DNA from: Nocardioides ungokensis
GTDB lineage: Bacteria > Actinomycetota > Actinomycetes > Propionibacteriales > Nocardioidaceae
Length of the DNA: 64,000 bases
Assembly (NCBI RefSeq): GCF_013466985.1
Contig: NZ_CP059164.1
Coordinates: forward strand, 248,001 to 312,000
Direction of reading: 5' to 3'
The notes beneath the pieces were generated by a model. That model saw only the letters and a program-made list of their open reading frames with translations. It was not told the DNA's origin and made no database searches. Below are positions 45,927 to 55,084 of the stretch, in pieces (within the stretch, counting starts at the first letter, position 1; each line of letters begins with the position of its first letter). Both the position numbers and the translations under genes were made by a program.

Positions 45927-46938
45927 GAGTTGGCGCGCGCCCGGTGGAGGAGCGGAGCACCAGCTCGGGCCGGAAGAGGTACTCGTGCGAGGGGCTGGGC
46001 TCTCCCTCGATCGCGTCGGCCAGCGCCGCCACGGCGGCCAGCCCCATGGTCTGCACCGGCTGCCGCACGGTCGTGAGCGGCGGGTCGAAGAACTGCGTCA
46101 GCCTCGAGTCGTCGAAGCCGATCACCGACACGTCCTCCGGCACCCGGAGGCCGGCCTCGCGCACGGCGCGGACGGCGCCGAGCGCCATCGGGTCCGAGCC
46201 GCACACCACGGCGGTCGCGCCGCGGTCGAGCAGCTTGCGGGTCGCCGCCGCGCCCCCCTCGAGGGTGTAGAGCGCCTCCTCGATCCACCCCCCCGACTCC
46301 GAGGCAGGCAGGCCCAGCGAGCGCTCCATGGCCGCGACGAACCCCTCGCGCTTGCGCAGCGCGGGCACGTAGCGGCTGGGACCGTTGGCGAGGCCGATCC
46401 GGGTGTGGCCGAGCTGGACGAGGTGGGAGACGGCCTGCGTCATCGCCTCGTGGTCGTCGGTGGAGAGGAACGGCGCGTCGAGGTCGGGGGCGAAACCGTT
46501 GACGAACACCACCGGCAGGCCGCGCGCGATCAGGGCCCGGTAGCGCTCGTGGTCGGCGGCCCGGTCGGCGTGGCGGCCGGAGACGAAGAGGATGCCGGCC
46601 ACCCCGTGGTCCAGCAGCGACTCGACGTACTCGTCCTCGGAGATGCCGCCGGGCGACTGCGTGCACAGCACCGGGGTGTAGCGACGGCTGGAGAGCGCGT
46701 CGTCGATGACCTGGGCGAACGCCGGGAAGATCGGGTTCTCGAGCTCGGGGACCACGACGCCGACCAGGCCGGAGCTGCGGCGGCGCAGCCGGGTCGGACG
46801 CTCGTAGCCGAGCAGGTCGAGGGCGACCAGGACCGACTGGCGCGCGGTCTCGCTCACGCCCGTCTTGTCGTTCAGGACGCGACTGACCGTCGCTTCGCTC
46901 ACGCCCGCCTCGGCGGCGATGTCGGCCAGGGTTGCCAC
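45922..46938 (-). CDS. LacI family transcriptional regulator
   Basis: A 338-residue regulator. The N-terminal helix-turn-helix and hinge helix are LADIAAEAGVSEATVSRVLN and ALDLLGYERP. The periplasmic-binding-like sugar domain follows (GVVVPELENPIFPAFAQVI, VICGSDP-like VVCGSDPMALG, DVSVIGFDDS). It diverges from the maltose-type ABC importer and two TTCTTGCAAG-type operators lie between them, so it most likely represses the importer and itself until sugar binds. GTG 46938 is used because the DNA-binding domain begins right there. Confidence 0.93.
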   Translation of the reverse strand: MATLADIAAEAGVSEATVSRVLNDKTGVSETARQSVLVALDLLGYERPTRLRRRSSGLVGVVVPELENPIFPAFAQVIDDALSSRRYTPVLCTQSPGGISEDEYVESLLDHGVAGILFVSGRHADRAADHERYRALIARGLPVVFVNGFAPDLDAPFLSTDDHEAMTQAVSHLVQLGHTRIGLANGPSRYVPALRKREGFVAAMERSLGLPASESGGWIEEALYTLEGGAAATRKLLDRGATAVVCGSDPMALGAVRAVREAGLRVPEDVSVIGFDDSRLTQFFDPPLTTVRQPVQTMGLAAVAALADAIEGEPSPSHEYLFRPELVLRSSTGRAPTR

Positions 46939-46963
46939 CTGCGTATGTAACCGCCTCGACGGC

Positions 46964-46995
46964 GTTCTTGCAAGGACTTTCATTTCTTGCAAGAA
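46964..46995. promoter_or_regulatory. Two LacI-type operators upstream of the sugar importer
   Basis: TTCTTGCAAGAA at 46984-46995 is a perfect 12-bp palindrome. TTCTTGCAAGGA at 46965-46976 is the same site with one mismatch in the last bases. The centres are 19 bp apart, about two helical turns, fitting cooperative binding by a LacI-family dimer pair. CTTGCAAG-type sites are known for actinobacterial maltose regulators. Confidence 0.82.
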
Positions 46996-47041
46996 CGTTG
47001 CTAACCTCCCGTGGCCCGCATCACACACCCAAGGAGCACCC

Positions 47042-48352
47042 ATGCGCCGCACCCTGCCTGCTCTCGCCGGCACCGCCGCGCTCGCCCTCGTCCTCGCCGC
47101 CTGCGGCGGTTCGGACAGCGAGAAGTCGTCCGCCAACTCGTCCCCCAAGTCCGACGCCAGCGCCGACCCGGCCAGCCTCAAGGCCGACCTGACCTGGTGG
47201 GACACCTCGGACCCGACGAACGAGGCGCCGGCGTTCAAGGCGCTGATCAAGAAGTTCAACGCGGAGTACCCGAACGTCAAGATCAACTACCAGTCGGTCC
47301 CCTTCGACCAGGCGCAGAACAAGTTCAAGACCGCAGCTGAGTCGGGCTCGGGCGCCCCGGACATCCTGCGGGCCGAGGTCGCCTGGGTCCCCGAGTTCGC
47401 CTCGCTGGGCTACCTCTACGCCCTCGACGGCACCCCGCTGCTCGAGGACAACAACTTCCTCCCGACGCCGCTGTCCAGCGACCAGTACGAGGGCAAGACC
47501 TACGGCGTCCCGCAGGTCACCGACACCCTCGGCCTGATGTACAACAAGAAGATCTTCGCCAAGGCCGGCATCGACTCCGCCCCCACCACGTGGGACGAGG
47601 TCGCCGCTGACGCCAAGCTGATCAAGCAGAAGGCCGGCGTCGACGGCATCTACCTGAACGCCGCGGGCTACTTCATGCTGCCGTTCATGTACGGCGAGGG
47701 CGGCGACATGGTCGACACCGACGCCAAGAAGATCGTGGTCAACTCCGACGCGAACGTGAAGGGCATCCAGACCGCCCAGGACATGGTGAAGAGCGGCGTG
47801 GCCGCCAAGCCCGACGCCAGCGACTCCTACGGCACGATGATGACGCTGTTCAAGGCCGGCAAGGTCGGCATGATCATCAACGGTCCCTGGGAGGTCGCGA
47901 ACATCTCCGCCGACCCGAACTTCGGTGGCTTCGACAACCTCGGCGTTGCTCCGGTCCCCGGCGGCTCTGCCGGTCAGGGTGCCCCGGTGGGTGGCCACAA
48001 CTACGTCATCTACTCCGGCATGGACCAGTCCAAGGCCGACGCCGCGATCGCGTTCGTGAAGTTCATGAGCTCGGCCCAGTCCGAGGCGTTCGTCGCCGAC
48101 AAGCTGGGCCTGCTGCCCGGCAACTCCGACTCCTACGACCTGCTGAAGGACAACGCGAAGGTCGCCGCGTGGAAGTCCGCGCTCCAGGTCGCCAAGCCGC
48201 GTCCGTGGATCCCCGAGGGCGGCCTGTTCTTCGGCCCGCTCGACGAGATGGCCACCAAGGTCATGGTCCAGGGCGAGGACCCGAAGAAGGCGCTCGACGA
48301 GACCGCTCAGCAGTACAAGAGCGACGTGGTCCCGGACTACGCCTCCGAGTGA
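47042..48352 (+). CDS. malE: Sugar (maltose-type) ABC transporter substrate-binding lipoprotein
   Basis: A 436-residue extracellular binding protein of family 1 (MalE-like). The lipoprotein signal ends in LVLAAC. A Ser-rich linker precedes the mature domain with DLTWWDTSDPTNEAPAFK, SGSGAPDILRAEVAWVPEFA and VGMIINGPWE. ATG 47042 has AAGGAG upstream. It is the first gene of the operon after the twin LacI operators. Codon use is strongly biased, as for a highly expressed protein. The ligand is probably maltose or maltodextrin by similarity, but other alpha-glucosides are possible. Confidence 0.92.
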   Translation: MRRTLPALAGTAALALVLAACGGSDSEKSSANSSPKSDASADPASLKADLTWWDTSDPTNEAPAFKALIKKFNAEYPNVKINYQSVPFDQAQNKFKTAAESGSGAPDILRAEVAWVPEFASLGYLYALDGTPLLEDNNFLPTPLSSDQYEGKTYGVPQVTDTLGLMYNKKIFAKAGIDSAPTTWDEVAADAKLIKQKAGVDGIYLNAAGYFMLPFMYGEGGDMVDTDAKKIVVNSDANVKGIQTAQDMVKSGVAAKPDASDSYGTMMTLFKAGKVGMIINGPWEVANISADPNFGGFDNLGVAPVPGGSAGQGAPVGGHNYVIYSGMDQSKADAAIAFVKFMSSAQSEAFVADKLGLLPGNSDSYDLLKDNAKVAAWKSALQVAKPRPWIPEGGLFFGPLDEMATKVMVQGEDPKKALDETAQQYKSDVVPDYASE

Positions 48353-48360
48353 TCCACCGC

Positions 48361-48404
48361 GCCGTCCGTGGAGCCCGGCCCCGAGCCGTGGCTCCACGGG
48401 CGGC
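48361..48404 (+). other. Intercistronic stem-loop between malE and malF
   Basis: A 15-pair stem (48361-48375 with 48390-48404, one G-U pair) with a 14-nt loop begins eight bases after the malE stop. No T-run follows. Such hairpins usually protect the upstream mRNA or partly stop transcription, so that the binding protein is made in excess over the permeases. Confidence 0.75.
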
Positions 48405-48473
48405 GCACCCGCGCGTCGTACGACGCGTCCCCCCGTCTCACCCCCGGTAGTCCCGGCAGTTCCTGGAGGCCCG

Positions 48474-49502
48474 ATGTCCGCCACCGACGTCACCCCCGCA
48501 CCCGCCCCGTCCGACCCGGACGCCCCCCGCCCGCCGACCCGGGAGCCGGGCCGCCTGCGTCGCAGCTTCGACCGCCACTGGTACGCGTGGGCGATGGTGC
48601 TGCCCACGGTCGTCGTGCTCGGCGCGCTGGTGCTCGCCCCGCTCGTGCAGGGCATCTACCAGTCCTTCACCGACCTCAACGAGTCGAACCAGCGCGACAC
48701 GATCTGCACCAAGACCCTCGGCGGTGGCACGGAGTGCAAGCCGAACCCCGACAAGGCGAAGTTCGTCGGGCTGAAGAACTACACCGACGTCCTGTCCGGT
48801 GAGCGCGGGCGCTTCTGGCTGCAGTTCGAGAACACGATCGTGTGGACGATCGCCTGCGTCTTCTTCCACTTCACGATCGGGCTGGGGCTCGCCATCCTGC
48901 TCAACCGCAGGTTCCGGGGCCGAAGTCTCTACCGGGTGCTGCTGATCGTCCCCTGGGCGGTGCCGGCGTTCGTCAGCGCCTTCTCGTGGAAGTTCCTGTT
49001 CAACCCGAAGTTCGGCCTGATCAACTCGATGCTCGAGCACGTCGGCCTGAACGGCGTCGAGTGGTTCAACCACCGCTGGACCGCCATGTTCGCCGCCGTC
49101 GTCACCAATGTGTGGCTGGGCGTCCCCTTCATGATGGTCGCGCTGCTCGGCGGCCTGCAGTCAATCAACCAGGACCTCTACGAGGCCGCCTCGATCGACG
49201 GCGCCTCGCCCTGGCAGCAGTTCCGCAACATCACCCTGCCGGGCCTGCGCCCGGTCAGCTCGACGGTGATCCTGCTCGGCACCATCTGGACCTTCAACAT
49301 GTTCCCGATCATCTACTTCGTGACCGGCGGCCAGCCCGCGGGCCAGACCGAGATCCTGGTGACCGGCGCCTTCCGGGCGGCGTTCGAGGGCGTCCGCAAC
49401 TACTCGCTCGCGGCGACCTACGGCGTGCTGATCCTGTCGCTGCTGATGGTCTACGCATCGTTCTACCGGCGCGCGCTGCGCAAGCAGGGAGAGGTGTTCT
49501 GA
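48474..49502 (+). CDS. malF: Sugar ABC transporter permease (MalF type)
   Basis: A 342-residue permease with six core helices and a moderately long extracytoplasmic loop after the first (containing two Cys). The coupling EAA motif is EAASIDGASPWQQFRNITLP. ATG 48474 has GGAGG upstream. The stop overlaps the malG start by one base (TGATG). It forms the heterodimeric channel with MalG. No ATPase gene is in the operon, so a shared MsiK-type ATPase encoded elsewhere is expected. Confidence 0.92.
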   Translation: MSATDVTPAPAPSDPDAPRPPTREPGRLRRSFDRHWYAWAMVLPTVVVLGALVLAPLVQGIYQSFTDLNESNQRDTICTKTLGGGTECKPNPDKAKFVGLKNYTDVLSGERGRFWLQFENTIVWTIACVFFHFTIGLGLAILLNRRFRGRSLYRVLLIVPWAVPAFVSAFSWKFLFNPKFGLINSMLEHVGLNGVEWFNHRWTAMFAAVVTNVWLGVPFMMVALLGGLQSINQDLYEAASIDGASPWQQFRNITLPGLRPVSSTVILLGTIWTFNMFPIIYFVTGGQPAGQTEILVTGAFRAAFEGVRNYSLAATYGVLILSLLMVYASFYRRALRKQGEVF

Positions 49503-50401
49503 TGGCGATCTCCACGATCCCCGGCAACGAGGTCGTCGCCGACCTCACCAGCGACCGCCCGCCGAAGCAGCGACGCGAGCGCAGCGTGCTGGCCTCCGTG
49601 CTGCTCCACGGCACCCTCCTGGTGGCCGTGCTCATCGCGCTGTTCCCCGTGATCTGGGTGCTGCTCAGCTCGCTCAAGCCGGCGTACGCCATCCAGAGCA
49701 CGCACATCGAGCTGTTCAACCATCCGTCGCTGGACAACTACCGGCACGTCCTGTTCGACACCAGCTTCCCCCGCTGGTTCCTCAACTCGGTCGTCGTGGC
49801 CGCCTTCACGATGCTGATCGGCATCTCGATGTCGGCGACCGCGGGCTACGCACTCAGCCGGTTCAACTTCCCCGGCAAGCGGGGACTGATGTGGGTCTTC
49901 CTGCTGACCCAGATGTTCCCGGTCGCGATCCTGATCGTGCCGATCTACACGATCATGGCGAAGCTCAACCTGATCGACACCAAGGCCTCGCTGGTGATCG
50001 CCTACTGCACGGTGGCGGTGCCGTTCTGCGCCTGGATGATGCGGGGCTACTTCGACACCATCCCCAGGGAGCTCGACGAGGCCGCCTCGCTGGACGGGCT
50101 CGGGCCGTTCGGGACCTTCTGGCGGGTGATCCTGCCGCTGGCGCGCCCGGGGCTGGCGGTGACGGCGTTCTACACGTTCCTCACCGCCTGGGGCGAGGTC
50201 GCCTACGCGATCGCCTTCCTCCAGACCGACAAGAACCTCACGCTCGGTGCCGGGCTCCAGCAGTTCGTGCCGCGCTACAACCCGCAGTGGGACCTCCTGA
50301 CGGCCGGCGCCGTGCTGATCACGATCCCCGCGGGCGTGGTGTTCTTCTTCGCCCAGCGGCACCTGGTGGGCGGCCTCACCGCGGGCGGCACGAAGGGCTG
50401 A
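49502..50401 (+). CDS. malG: Sugar ABC transporter permease (MalG type)
   Basis: A 299-residue permease with six helices. The EAA coupling motif is EAASLDGLGPFGTFWRVILP. It starts with a short polar cytoplasmic region (MAISTIPGNEVV), then ALFPVIWVLLSSLKP, typical of MalG. ATG 49502 shares one base with the malF stop. It is the last gene of the importer operon; no sugar hydrolase follows. Confidence 0.92.
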   Translation: MAISTIPGNEVVADLTSDRPPKQRRERSVLASVLLHGTLLVAVLIALFPVIWVLLSSLKPAYAIQSTHIELFNHPSLDNYRHVLFDTSFPRWFLNSVVVAAFTMLIGISMSATAGYALSRFNFPGKRGLMWVFLLTQMFPVAILIVPIYTIMAKLNLIDTKASLVIAYCTVAVPFCAWMMRGYFDTIPRELDEAASLDGLGPFGTFWRVILPLARPGLAVTAFYTFLTAWGEVAYAIAFLQTDKNLTLGAGLQQFVPRYNPQWDLLTAGAVLITIPAGVVFFFAQRHLVGGLTAGGTKG

Positions 50402-50432
50402 GCCCGACCGCGGGCTGCCTACGGTGGTGGGC

Positions 50433-51008
50433 GTGCGGATGTTCGTGGCCCTGGTGCCCCCCGAGGAGGTCGTCGACCACCTCGAGGGGTTCCTGGAGCC
50501 GCGCCGGGAGGCGGCGCCCTTCCGGTGGGCCGGCCCGGGGCAGCTGCACCTCACGCTGGCCTTCCTCGCCTCCGTCGAGGACCGGCGGCTCGACGAGCTG
50601 GTCGAGCGGCTGGCGCGCGCGGCCGCCCGGCGTACGGCGTTCGAGGCACGGATCGCCGGCGGCGGCGCCTTCCCGAACGTCGGCCGGGCGCGGGTCCTGT
50701 GGGCCGGCCTCGACCTGACCGAGACCGCACGCACCGAGATCGACCGGCTGGCCACCGGGGCCCGCGCGGCCGCCTCACGGACCGGGATCGCCGTCGACGG
50801 CCAGCGCTTCCGGCCGCACCTGACGCTCGCCCGGCTCGGGCACCCTGCCGAGGTCACCAGCTGGGTCCGCCTGCTCGACAGCTACTCCGGCCCCAGCTGG
50901 ACCGCCGACCGGATCAGCCTGGTGGCGTCGTACCTCGGCGAGGGTCCGCGCGGGCGACCGCGCTACGAGGTGGTGGAGGAGCTCGAGCTGTCCAGAGGGA
51001 ACCGCTGA
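50433..51008 (+). CDS. thpR: RNA 2',3'-cyclic phosphodiesterase (2'-5' RNA ligase family)
   Basis: A 191-residue 2H phosphoesterase. Both catalytic HxTx motifs are present, HLTLAF (about residue 39) and HLTLAR (about residue 129). These enzymes open 2',3'-cyclic phosphates and can join RNA by a 2'-5' bond in vitro. The N-terminus MRMFVALVPPEEV is standard; GTG 50433 is chosen to give this, with GTG 50424 as an alternative. It lies 31 bp after malG but is probably unrelated to sugar transport. Confidence 0.9.
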   Translation: MRMFVALVPPEEVVDHLEGFLEPRREAAPFRWAGPGQLHLTLAFLASVEDRRLDELVERLARAAARRTAFEARIAGGGAFPNVGRARVLWAGLDLTETARTEIDRLATGARAAASRTGIAVDGQRFRPHLTLARLGHPAEVTSWVRLLDSYSGPSWTADRISLVASYLGEGPRGRPRYEVVEELELSRGNR

Positions 51009-51078
51009 GGCATCGATCACCACGCCGAGAACGTGAGATGCCTGTTCGCCATGCGGTTTCTGCCCTAGGTTGCGACGG

Positions 51079-52226
51079 GTGAAGATCGCAGTGGCGAGGG
51101 AGACCCGGGACGGCGAGGCCCGGGTGGCGATGGTGCCCGAGCTGGTCGGCAAGCTGACCGGACTGGGCTACGACGTGGTGGTCGAGCCCGGCGCGGGCAC
51201 GCACGCACTGCTCAGCGACGAGGACTACGTGGCCGCGGGCGCGAGCGTCGACGCCGCCGCCCTCGAGGGCGCGGACCTCGTGGTGTCGGTCCAACCGCTC
51301 GCCACCGACGTGATCCGGCGACTCCCGCGCGGCACCGCGACGATCTCGTTTCTGCCCACCATGCAGGAGCGCGCGGTGGTCTCCGACCTGCGCGACTGCG
51401 GCGTCACGGCGTTCGCCATGGAGCTGGTGCCGCGCATCTCCCGCGCCCAGTCGATGGACGCGCTGTCCTCGCAGGCGCTGGTGGCGGGCTACCGCTGCGC
51501 GCGATCGTCGCCGCGGGCATGCTGCGCCGCTTCTTCCCCCTGAACATGACCGCCGCCGGCACCGTGCCGCCTGCCGAGGTGGTGGTGCTCGGCGCCGGCG
51601 TCGCCGGGCTGCAGGCCATCGCCACCGCCAAGCGGCTCGGTGCCGTCGTCAAGGCGTACGACGTGCGGGCGGCGGCCGCCGAGGAGATCCGCTCGATGGG
51701 CGCCCAGGCGATCGACCTCGAGCTGGAGACCCTCGAGGGCGCCGGTGGCTACGCGCGGGAGATGACCGAGGACCGGGCCGCCCGGCAGCGCGAGATGCTC
51801 ACGCCGTACATCGCCGCCGCCGACGCGCTGATCACCACCGCGGCGGTGCCGGGGCGGCAGGCGCCGATGCTGGTGACCCGCGCGATGGTCGAGCAGATGA
51901 GCCCGGGGTCGGTCGTCGTCGACCTCGCCGCCGAGACGGGCGGCAACGTCGAGGGCTCCGAGGCGGGCGAGGTGGTCCGGATCGGCAACGCCCAGGTGTG
52001 GGGCGGGCGCAACGTGCCCAGCCAGATGCCCGGGCCGGCCTCCAAGCTCTACGCCCAGAACATCGTCAATATCGTCACCCTGATGACGCAGACCTCCGAG
52101 GAGGAGGGCGCGGCGGCGTTCGCGCCCGACTTCGAGGACGAGATCGTGGCCGGCTCCTGCGTGACCCACGACGGTGCCATCCGCCACGAGCCGACCCGCG
52201 AGGCGATCGAAGGAGAGCAGGTATGA
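51079..52226 (+). pseudogene. pntAA: NAD(P) transhydrogenase subunit alpha part 1 (one frameshift)
   Basis: The cytosolic NAD(H)-binding subunit of proton-translocating transhydrogenase. It starts at GTG 51079 (VKIAVARETRDGEARVAMVP). The NAD-binding Rossmann motif is VVLGAGVAGLQAIATAKRLGA. The frame breaks near 51497-51506: SSQALVAGYRCA is followed in the next frame by IVAAGMLRRFFPLNMTAAG, which needs one added base. All conserved blocks (RISRAQSMDALSSQ; YAQNIVNIVTLM) are otherwise present. It overlaps pntAB by ATGA. Full length would be about 382 residues, normal for the split form. Confidence 0.88.
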
Positions 52227-52531
52227 ACGAGGGTGTCGTCTGGCTGACGATCTTCGTGCTCAGCGTGTTCGTGGGCATCGAGGTGATCTCCAAGGTCTCC
52301 TCGACGCTGCACACACCGCTGATGTCCGGCGCGAACGCCATCCACGGGATCATCCTGCTCGGCGCGATCCTCGTGACCGGGTCCACGCACTCCACCGTCG
52401 CGCTCGTCGTCGGACTGGTGGCGATCGTGCTGGCGACCGTGAACATGGTCGGCGGCTTCGTGGTGACCGACCGGATGCTGCAGATGTTCGTGCGCAAGAA
52501 GCCCGCGTCCGAGAAGGAGGGGGCGCGCTGA
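52223..52531 (+). CDS. pntAB: NAD(P) transhydrogenase subunit alpha part 2 (membrane)
   Basis: A 102-residue membrane subunit with three helices (VVWLTIFVLSVFVGIEVI; GANAIHGIILLGAILVTGS; VALVVGLVAIVLATVNMVGG). HTPLMSGANAIHGI is the family hallmark. With PntB it forms the proton channel that couples the proton gradient to NADPH formation. It overlaps pntAA by four bases and pntB by one. Confidence 0.94.
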   Translation: MNEGVVWLTIFVLSVFVGIEVISKVSSTLHTPLMSGANAIHGIILLGAILVTGSTHSTVALVVGLVAIVLATVNMVGGFVVTDRMLQMFVRKKPASEKEGAR

Positions 52532-53946
52532 TGCCTACCTGGGTCCAGGTCGTATACCTGATCTGCGCGGTCGGCTTCATCCTCGCGCTCAAGGGGCTCT
52601 CCGGCCCGAAGACCGCGCGTCGGGGCAACCTGATCGGGGCGGCCGCGGCCGTCGTCGGCTGCGCGCTGCCGTTCATCTACGTCGACCACCTCGAGCACGT
52701 GCCGCTGATCCTCGGCGCGATCGCGGTCGGCACCGCCGGCGGCGTGTTCGGCGCCCGCAAGGTCCAGATGACCCAGATGCCGCAGATGGTGGCGCTCTTC
52801 AACGGGGTCGGCGGCGGCGCGGCCGCGCTGGTCGCCCTGCTCGAGCTCAACCACATGCTCGACGTCCAGGCCGCCCTCGACGCGCTGGGCGGACCTCAGG
52901 TCGACGCCTACGGCTGGTTCGTCTACGCGGCCACGGCGTTCACGATCTTCGTCGGGTCGGTGTCGTTCGCCGGCTCGCTCATCACCTTCGCCAAGCTGCA
53001 GGAGCTGATGACCTCGCGCCCGGTGGTCTTCCCGGGGCTGCCGGTGGCGTTCGGCGGGCTGCTGCTGGGCGGCATCGTGCTGTCGGTCCTCACCGTGACC
53101 AGCGCGTCCATCGGGATCGGCATCGGGCTGTGCCTGGTCGGGCTGCTCTTCGGCGTGCTCCTGGTGCTGCCCGTCGGCGGCGCCGACGTACCGATCGTGA
53201 TCTCGCTGCTCAACGCGTTCACCGGCCTGACCGTGGCGGCCGGCGGCTACGTCCTGTCCAACACGCTGCTGCTGGTGGGCGGCACCCTGGTCGGGGCCTC
53301 CGGCACGTTCCTCACCCTGCTGATGGCGCGGGCGATGGGCCGGTCGGTCGCCAACATCCTCTTCGGCGCCCTCAAGGGCGGCTCGACGCTGGGCGCCGGC
53401 GTGGCCTCGGACCGGCCGGTGCGCTCCGCCGGGCCCGAGGACGTCGCGATCCTGCTGGGGTACGCCGACCGCGTGATCATCGTGCCCGGCTACGGGCTGG
53501 CCGTGGCCCAGGCCCAGCACACCCTGCGCGAGCTCGTCGACGTGCTCGGCGAGCGTGGCACCAAGGTCGACTACGCGATCCACCCGGTCGCCGGCCGGAT
53601 GCCGGGCCACATGAACGTCCTGCTCGCCGAGGCCCAGGTGCCCTACGAGCAGCTCGTCGAGATGGACCACATCAACGGGGAGTTCAAGAACACCGACGTG
53701 GTGCTGGTCGTCGGCGCCAACGACGTGGTCAACCCCGCCGCCAAGACCACGCCGGGCGCCCCGATCTACGGCATGCCGATCCTCAACGCCGACGAGGCCA
53801 AGCAGGTCGTCTTCATGAAGCGGTCGATGCGGCCCGGCTTCGCCGGCATCGAGAACGAGCTGCTCTTCGACCCCAAGACCACGCTGCTCTTCGGCGACGC
53901 CAAGGAGTCGCTCGGCAAGCTGCTGAACGCGGTCAAGGCGCTCTGA
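52531..53946 (+). CDS. pntB: NAD(P) transhydrogenase subunit beta
   Basis: A 471-residue subunit. About nine helices in the first 270 residues form the proton channel (TQMPQMVALFNGVGGGAAAL; LPVGGADVPIVISLLNAFTG). The C-terminal 200 residues are the NADP(H) domain (VIIVPGYGLAVAQAQH, HPVAGRMPGHMNVLLAEA, VVLVVGANDVVNPAA). It drives reduction of NADP+ by NADH using the proton gradient. It is the last gene of a tightly overlapping three-gene operon. Confidence 0.95.
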   Translation: MPTWVQVVYLICAVGFILALKGLSGPKTARRGNLIGAAAAVVGCALPFIYVDHLEHVPLILGAIAVGTAGGVFGARKVQMTQMPQMVALFNGVGGGAAALVALLELNHMLDVQAALDALGGPQVDAYGWFVYAATAFTIFVGSVSFAGSLITFAKLQELMTSRPVVFPGLPVAFGGLLLGGIVLSVLTVTSASIGIGIGLCLVGLLFGVLLVLPVGGADVPIVISLLNAFTGLTVAAGGYVLSNTLLLVGGTLVGASGTFLTLLMARAMGRSVANILFGALKGGSTLGAGVASDRPVRSAGPEDVAILLGYADRVIIVPGYGLAVAQAQHTLRELVDVLGERGTKVDYAIHPVAGRMPGHMNVLLAEAQVPYEQLVEMDHINGEFKNTDVVLVVGANDVVNPAAKTTPGAPIYGMPILNADEAKQVVFMKRSMRPGFAGIENELLFDPKTTLLFGDAKESLGKLLNAVKAL

Positions 53947-53965
53947 GCCGGGTCGCGGACCCACG

Positions 53966-54017
53966 GTTGGTGACCAAACGGCAAGTTTTCGGCGCCGGGA
54001 CATGCAGTTGGTGACCA
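53966..54017. repeat. Short direct repeat in the pntB downstream gap
   Basis: GTTGGTGACCA occurs at 53966-53976 and again at 54007-54017, each followed soon by TCGGCGCC. Both contain TTGGTGACCA, nearly self-complementary. The layout GTTGG..CC..ATTCGGC resembles the module at 45.8 kb, so they may belong to one family of intergenic elements. Confidence 0.5.
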
Positions 54018-54043
54018 TTCGGCGCCCGCGTCGTTGAACGGGC

Positions 54044-54217
54044 ATGGCTGACGAGAACGAGAGCCGCCTGGGGCGCCCGGACGGACACCGCTACGACGCG
54101 CCGGAGTCCGACGAGAGCCGGGTCAGCAAGGAGTGGACGTACGCAGTCCTCGGCATCCTCGTGCTGGTCCTGCTGGTGCTGATCGCCACCGGCACCGTCC
54201 AGATCTTCCCGGGCTAG
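54044..54217 (+). CDS. Small single-pass membrane protein, hypothetical
   Basis: A 57-residue protein with a charged N-terminal half (MADENESRLGRPDGHRYDAP) and one C-terminal membrane helix (YAVLGILVLVLLVLIATG), ending TVQIFPG. No Shine-Dalgarno is obvious. Small tail-anchored proteins of this type are common in Nocardioidaceae. Kept because start, codon use and membrane helix agree, but no function can be given. Confidence 0.55.
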   Translation: MADENESRLGRPDGHRYDAPESDESRVSKEWTYAVLGILVLVLLVLIATGTVQIFPG

Positions 54218-54313
54218 TCCGCCCGGCTGGCGCCGGGCGGCGGTGGATCAGCCACCGAATGAGTGGCCGGAACGGTGGCCAGCTCACCGCTGGGGCAGGC
54301 AGGCGCCGGGCGG

Positions 54314-54955
54314 TCAGCCCGCGACGCCGTACAGCCGGTCGCCGGCGTCGCCGAGACCGGGGACGATGTAGCCCTTCTCGTTGAGCTTCTCGTCGAGCGC
54401 GGCGGTCACGACGGTCACCGGCACGTCGAGCCCGGTGAGGTCCTTCTCGAGCCGCTCGCAGCCCTCGGGTGCGGCGAGCAGGCAGATCGCGGTGATGTGG
54501 TCGGCGCCCCGGTCGGTGAGGAACTTGATCGCCGCGGCGAGCGTGCCGCCGGTGGCCAGCATCGGGTCGAGCACGTAGCACTGGCGGCCGGAGAGGTCCT
54601 CGGGCAGCCGCTCGGCGTACGTCGAGGCCTCCAGCGTCTCCTCGTTGCGCACCATGCCCAGGAAGCCGACCTCGGCGGTCGGCAGCAGCCGCATCATCCC
54701 GTCGAGCATGCCCAGGCCCGCGCGCAGGATCGGCACCACGAGCGGCTTGGGGGTGGCCAGGCGGACACCCGTGGTGGGGGAGACCGGGGTGACGATGTCG
54801 ACGTCCTCGACCCGCACGTCGCGCGTCGCCTCGTAGGCCAGCAGCGTCACCAGCTCGTCGGCGAGACGGCGGAACGTCGGGGAGTCCGTGGTCTCGTCGC
54901 GCAGGACGGTGAGCTTGTGGGCGACGAGCGGGTGGTCGACGACGTGGGTGCGCAT
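54314..54955 (-). CDS. upp: Uracil phosphoribosyltransferase
   Basis: A 213-residue pyrimidine salvage enzyme making UMP from uracil and PRPP. The PRPP loop is [16 protein letters not shown], and the uracil-binding end is [16 protein letters not shown], both standard. [20 protein letters not shown] is the usual start. It is monocistronic and divergent from the tadA-associated gene. Confidence 0.96.
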   Translation of the reverse strand: MRTHVVDHPLVAHKLTVLRDETTDSPTFRRLADELVTLLAYEATRDVRVEDVDIVTPVSPTTGVRLATPKPLVVPILRAGLGMLDGMMRLLPTAEVGFLGMVRNEETLEASTYAERLPEDLSGRQCYVLDPMLATGGTLAAAIKFLTDRGADHITAICLLAAPEGCERLEKDLTGLDVPVTVVTAALDEKLNEKGYIVPGLGDAGDRLYGVAG

Positions 54956-55084
54956 GGCGAAAACCCTAGTGGAGGCCTACGCAACGGGACACGCCGATAT
55001 GGGTCGAAAGGGGGTTGGCCGCTTCCGTGTCGTCTGTCAGGCTGGTCTCTGCTCGCAGGATGACGGCTAGATCGGAGGAACGAC

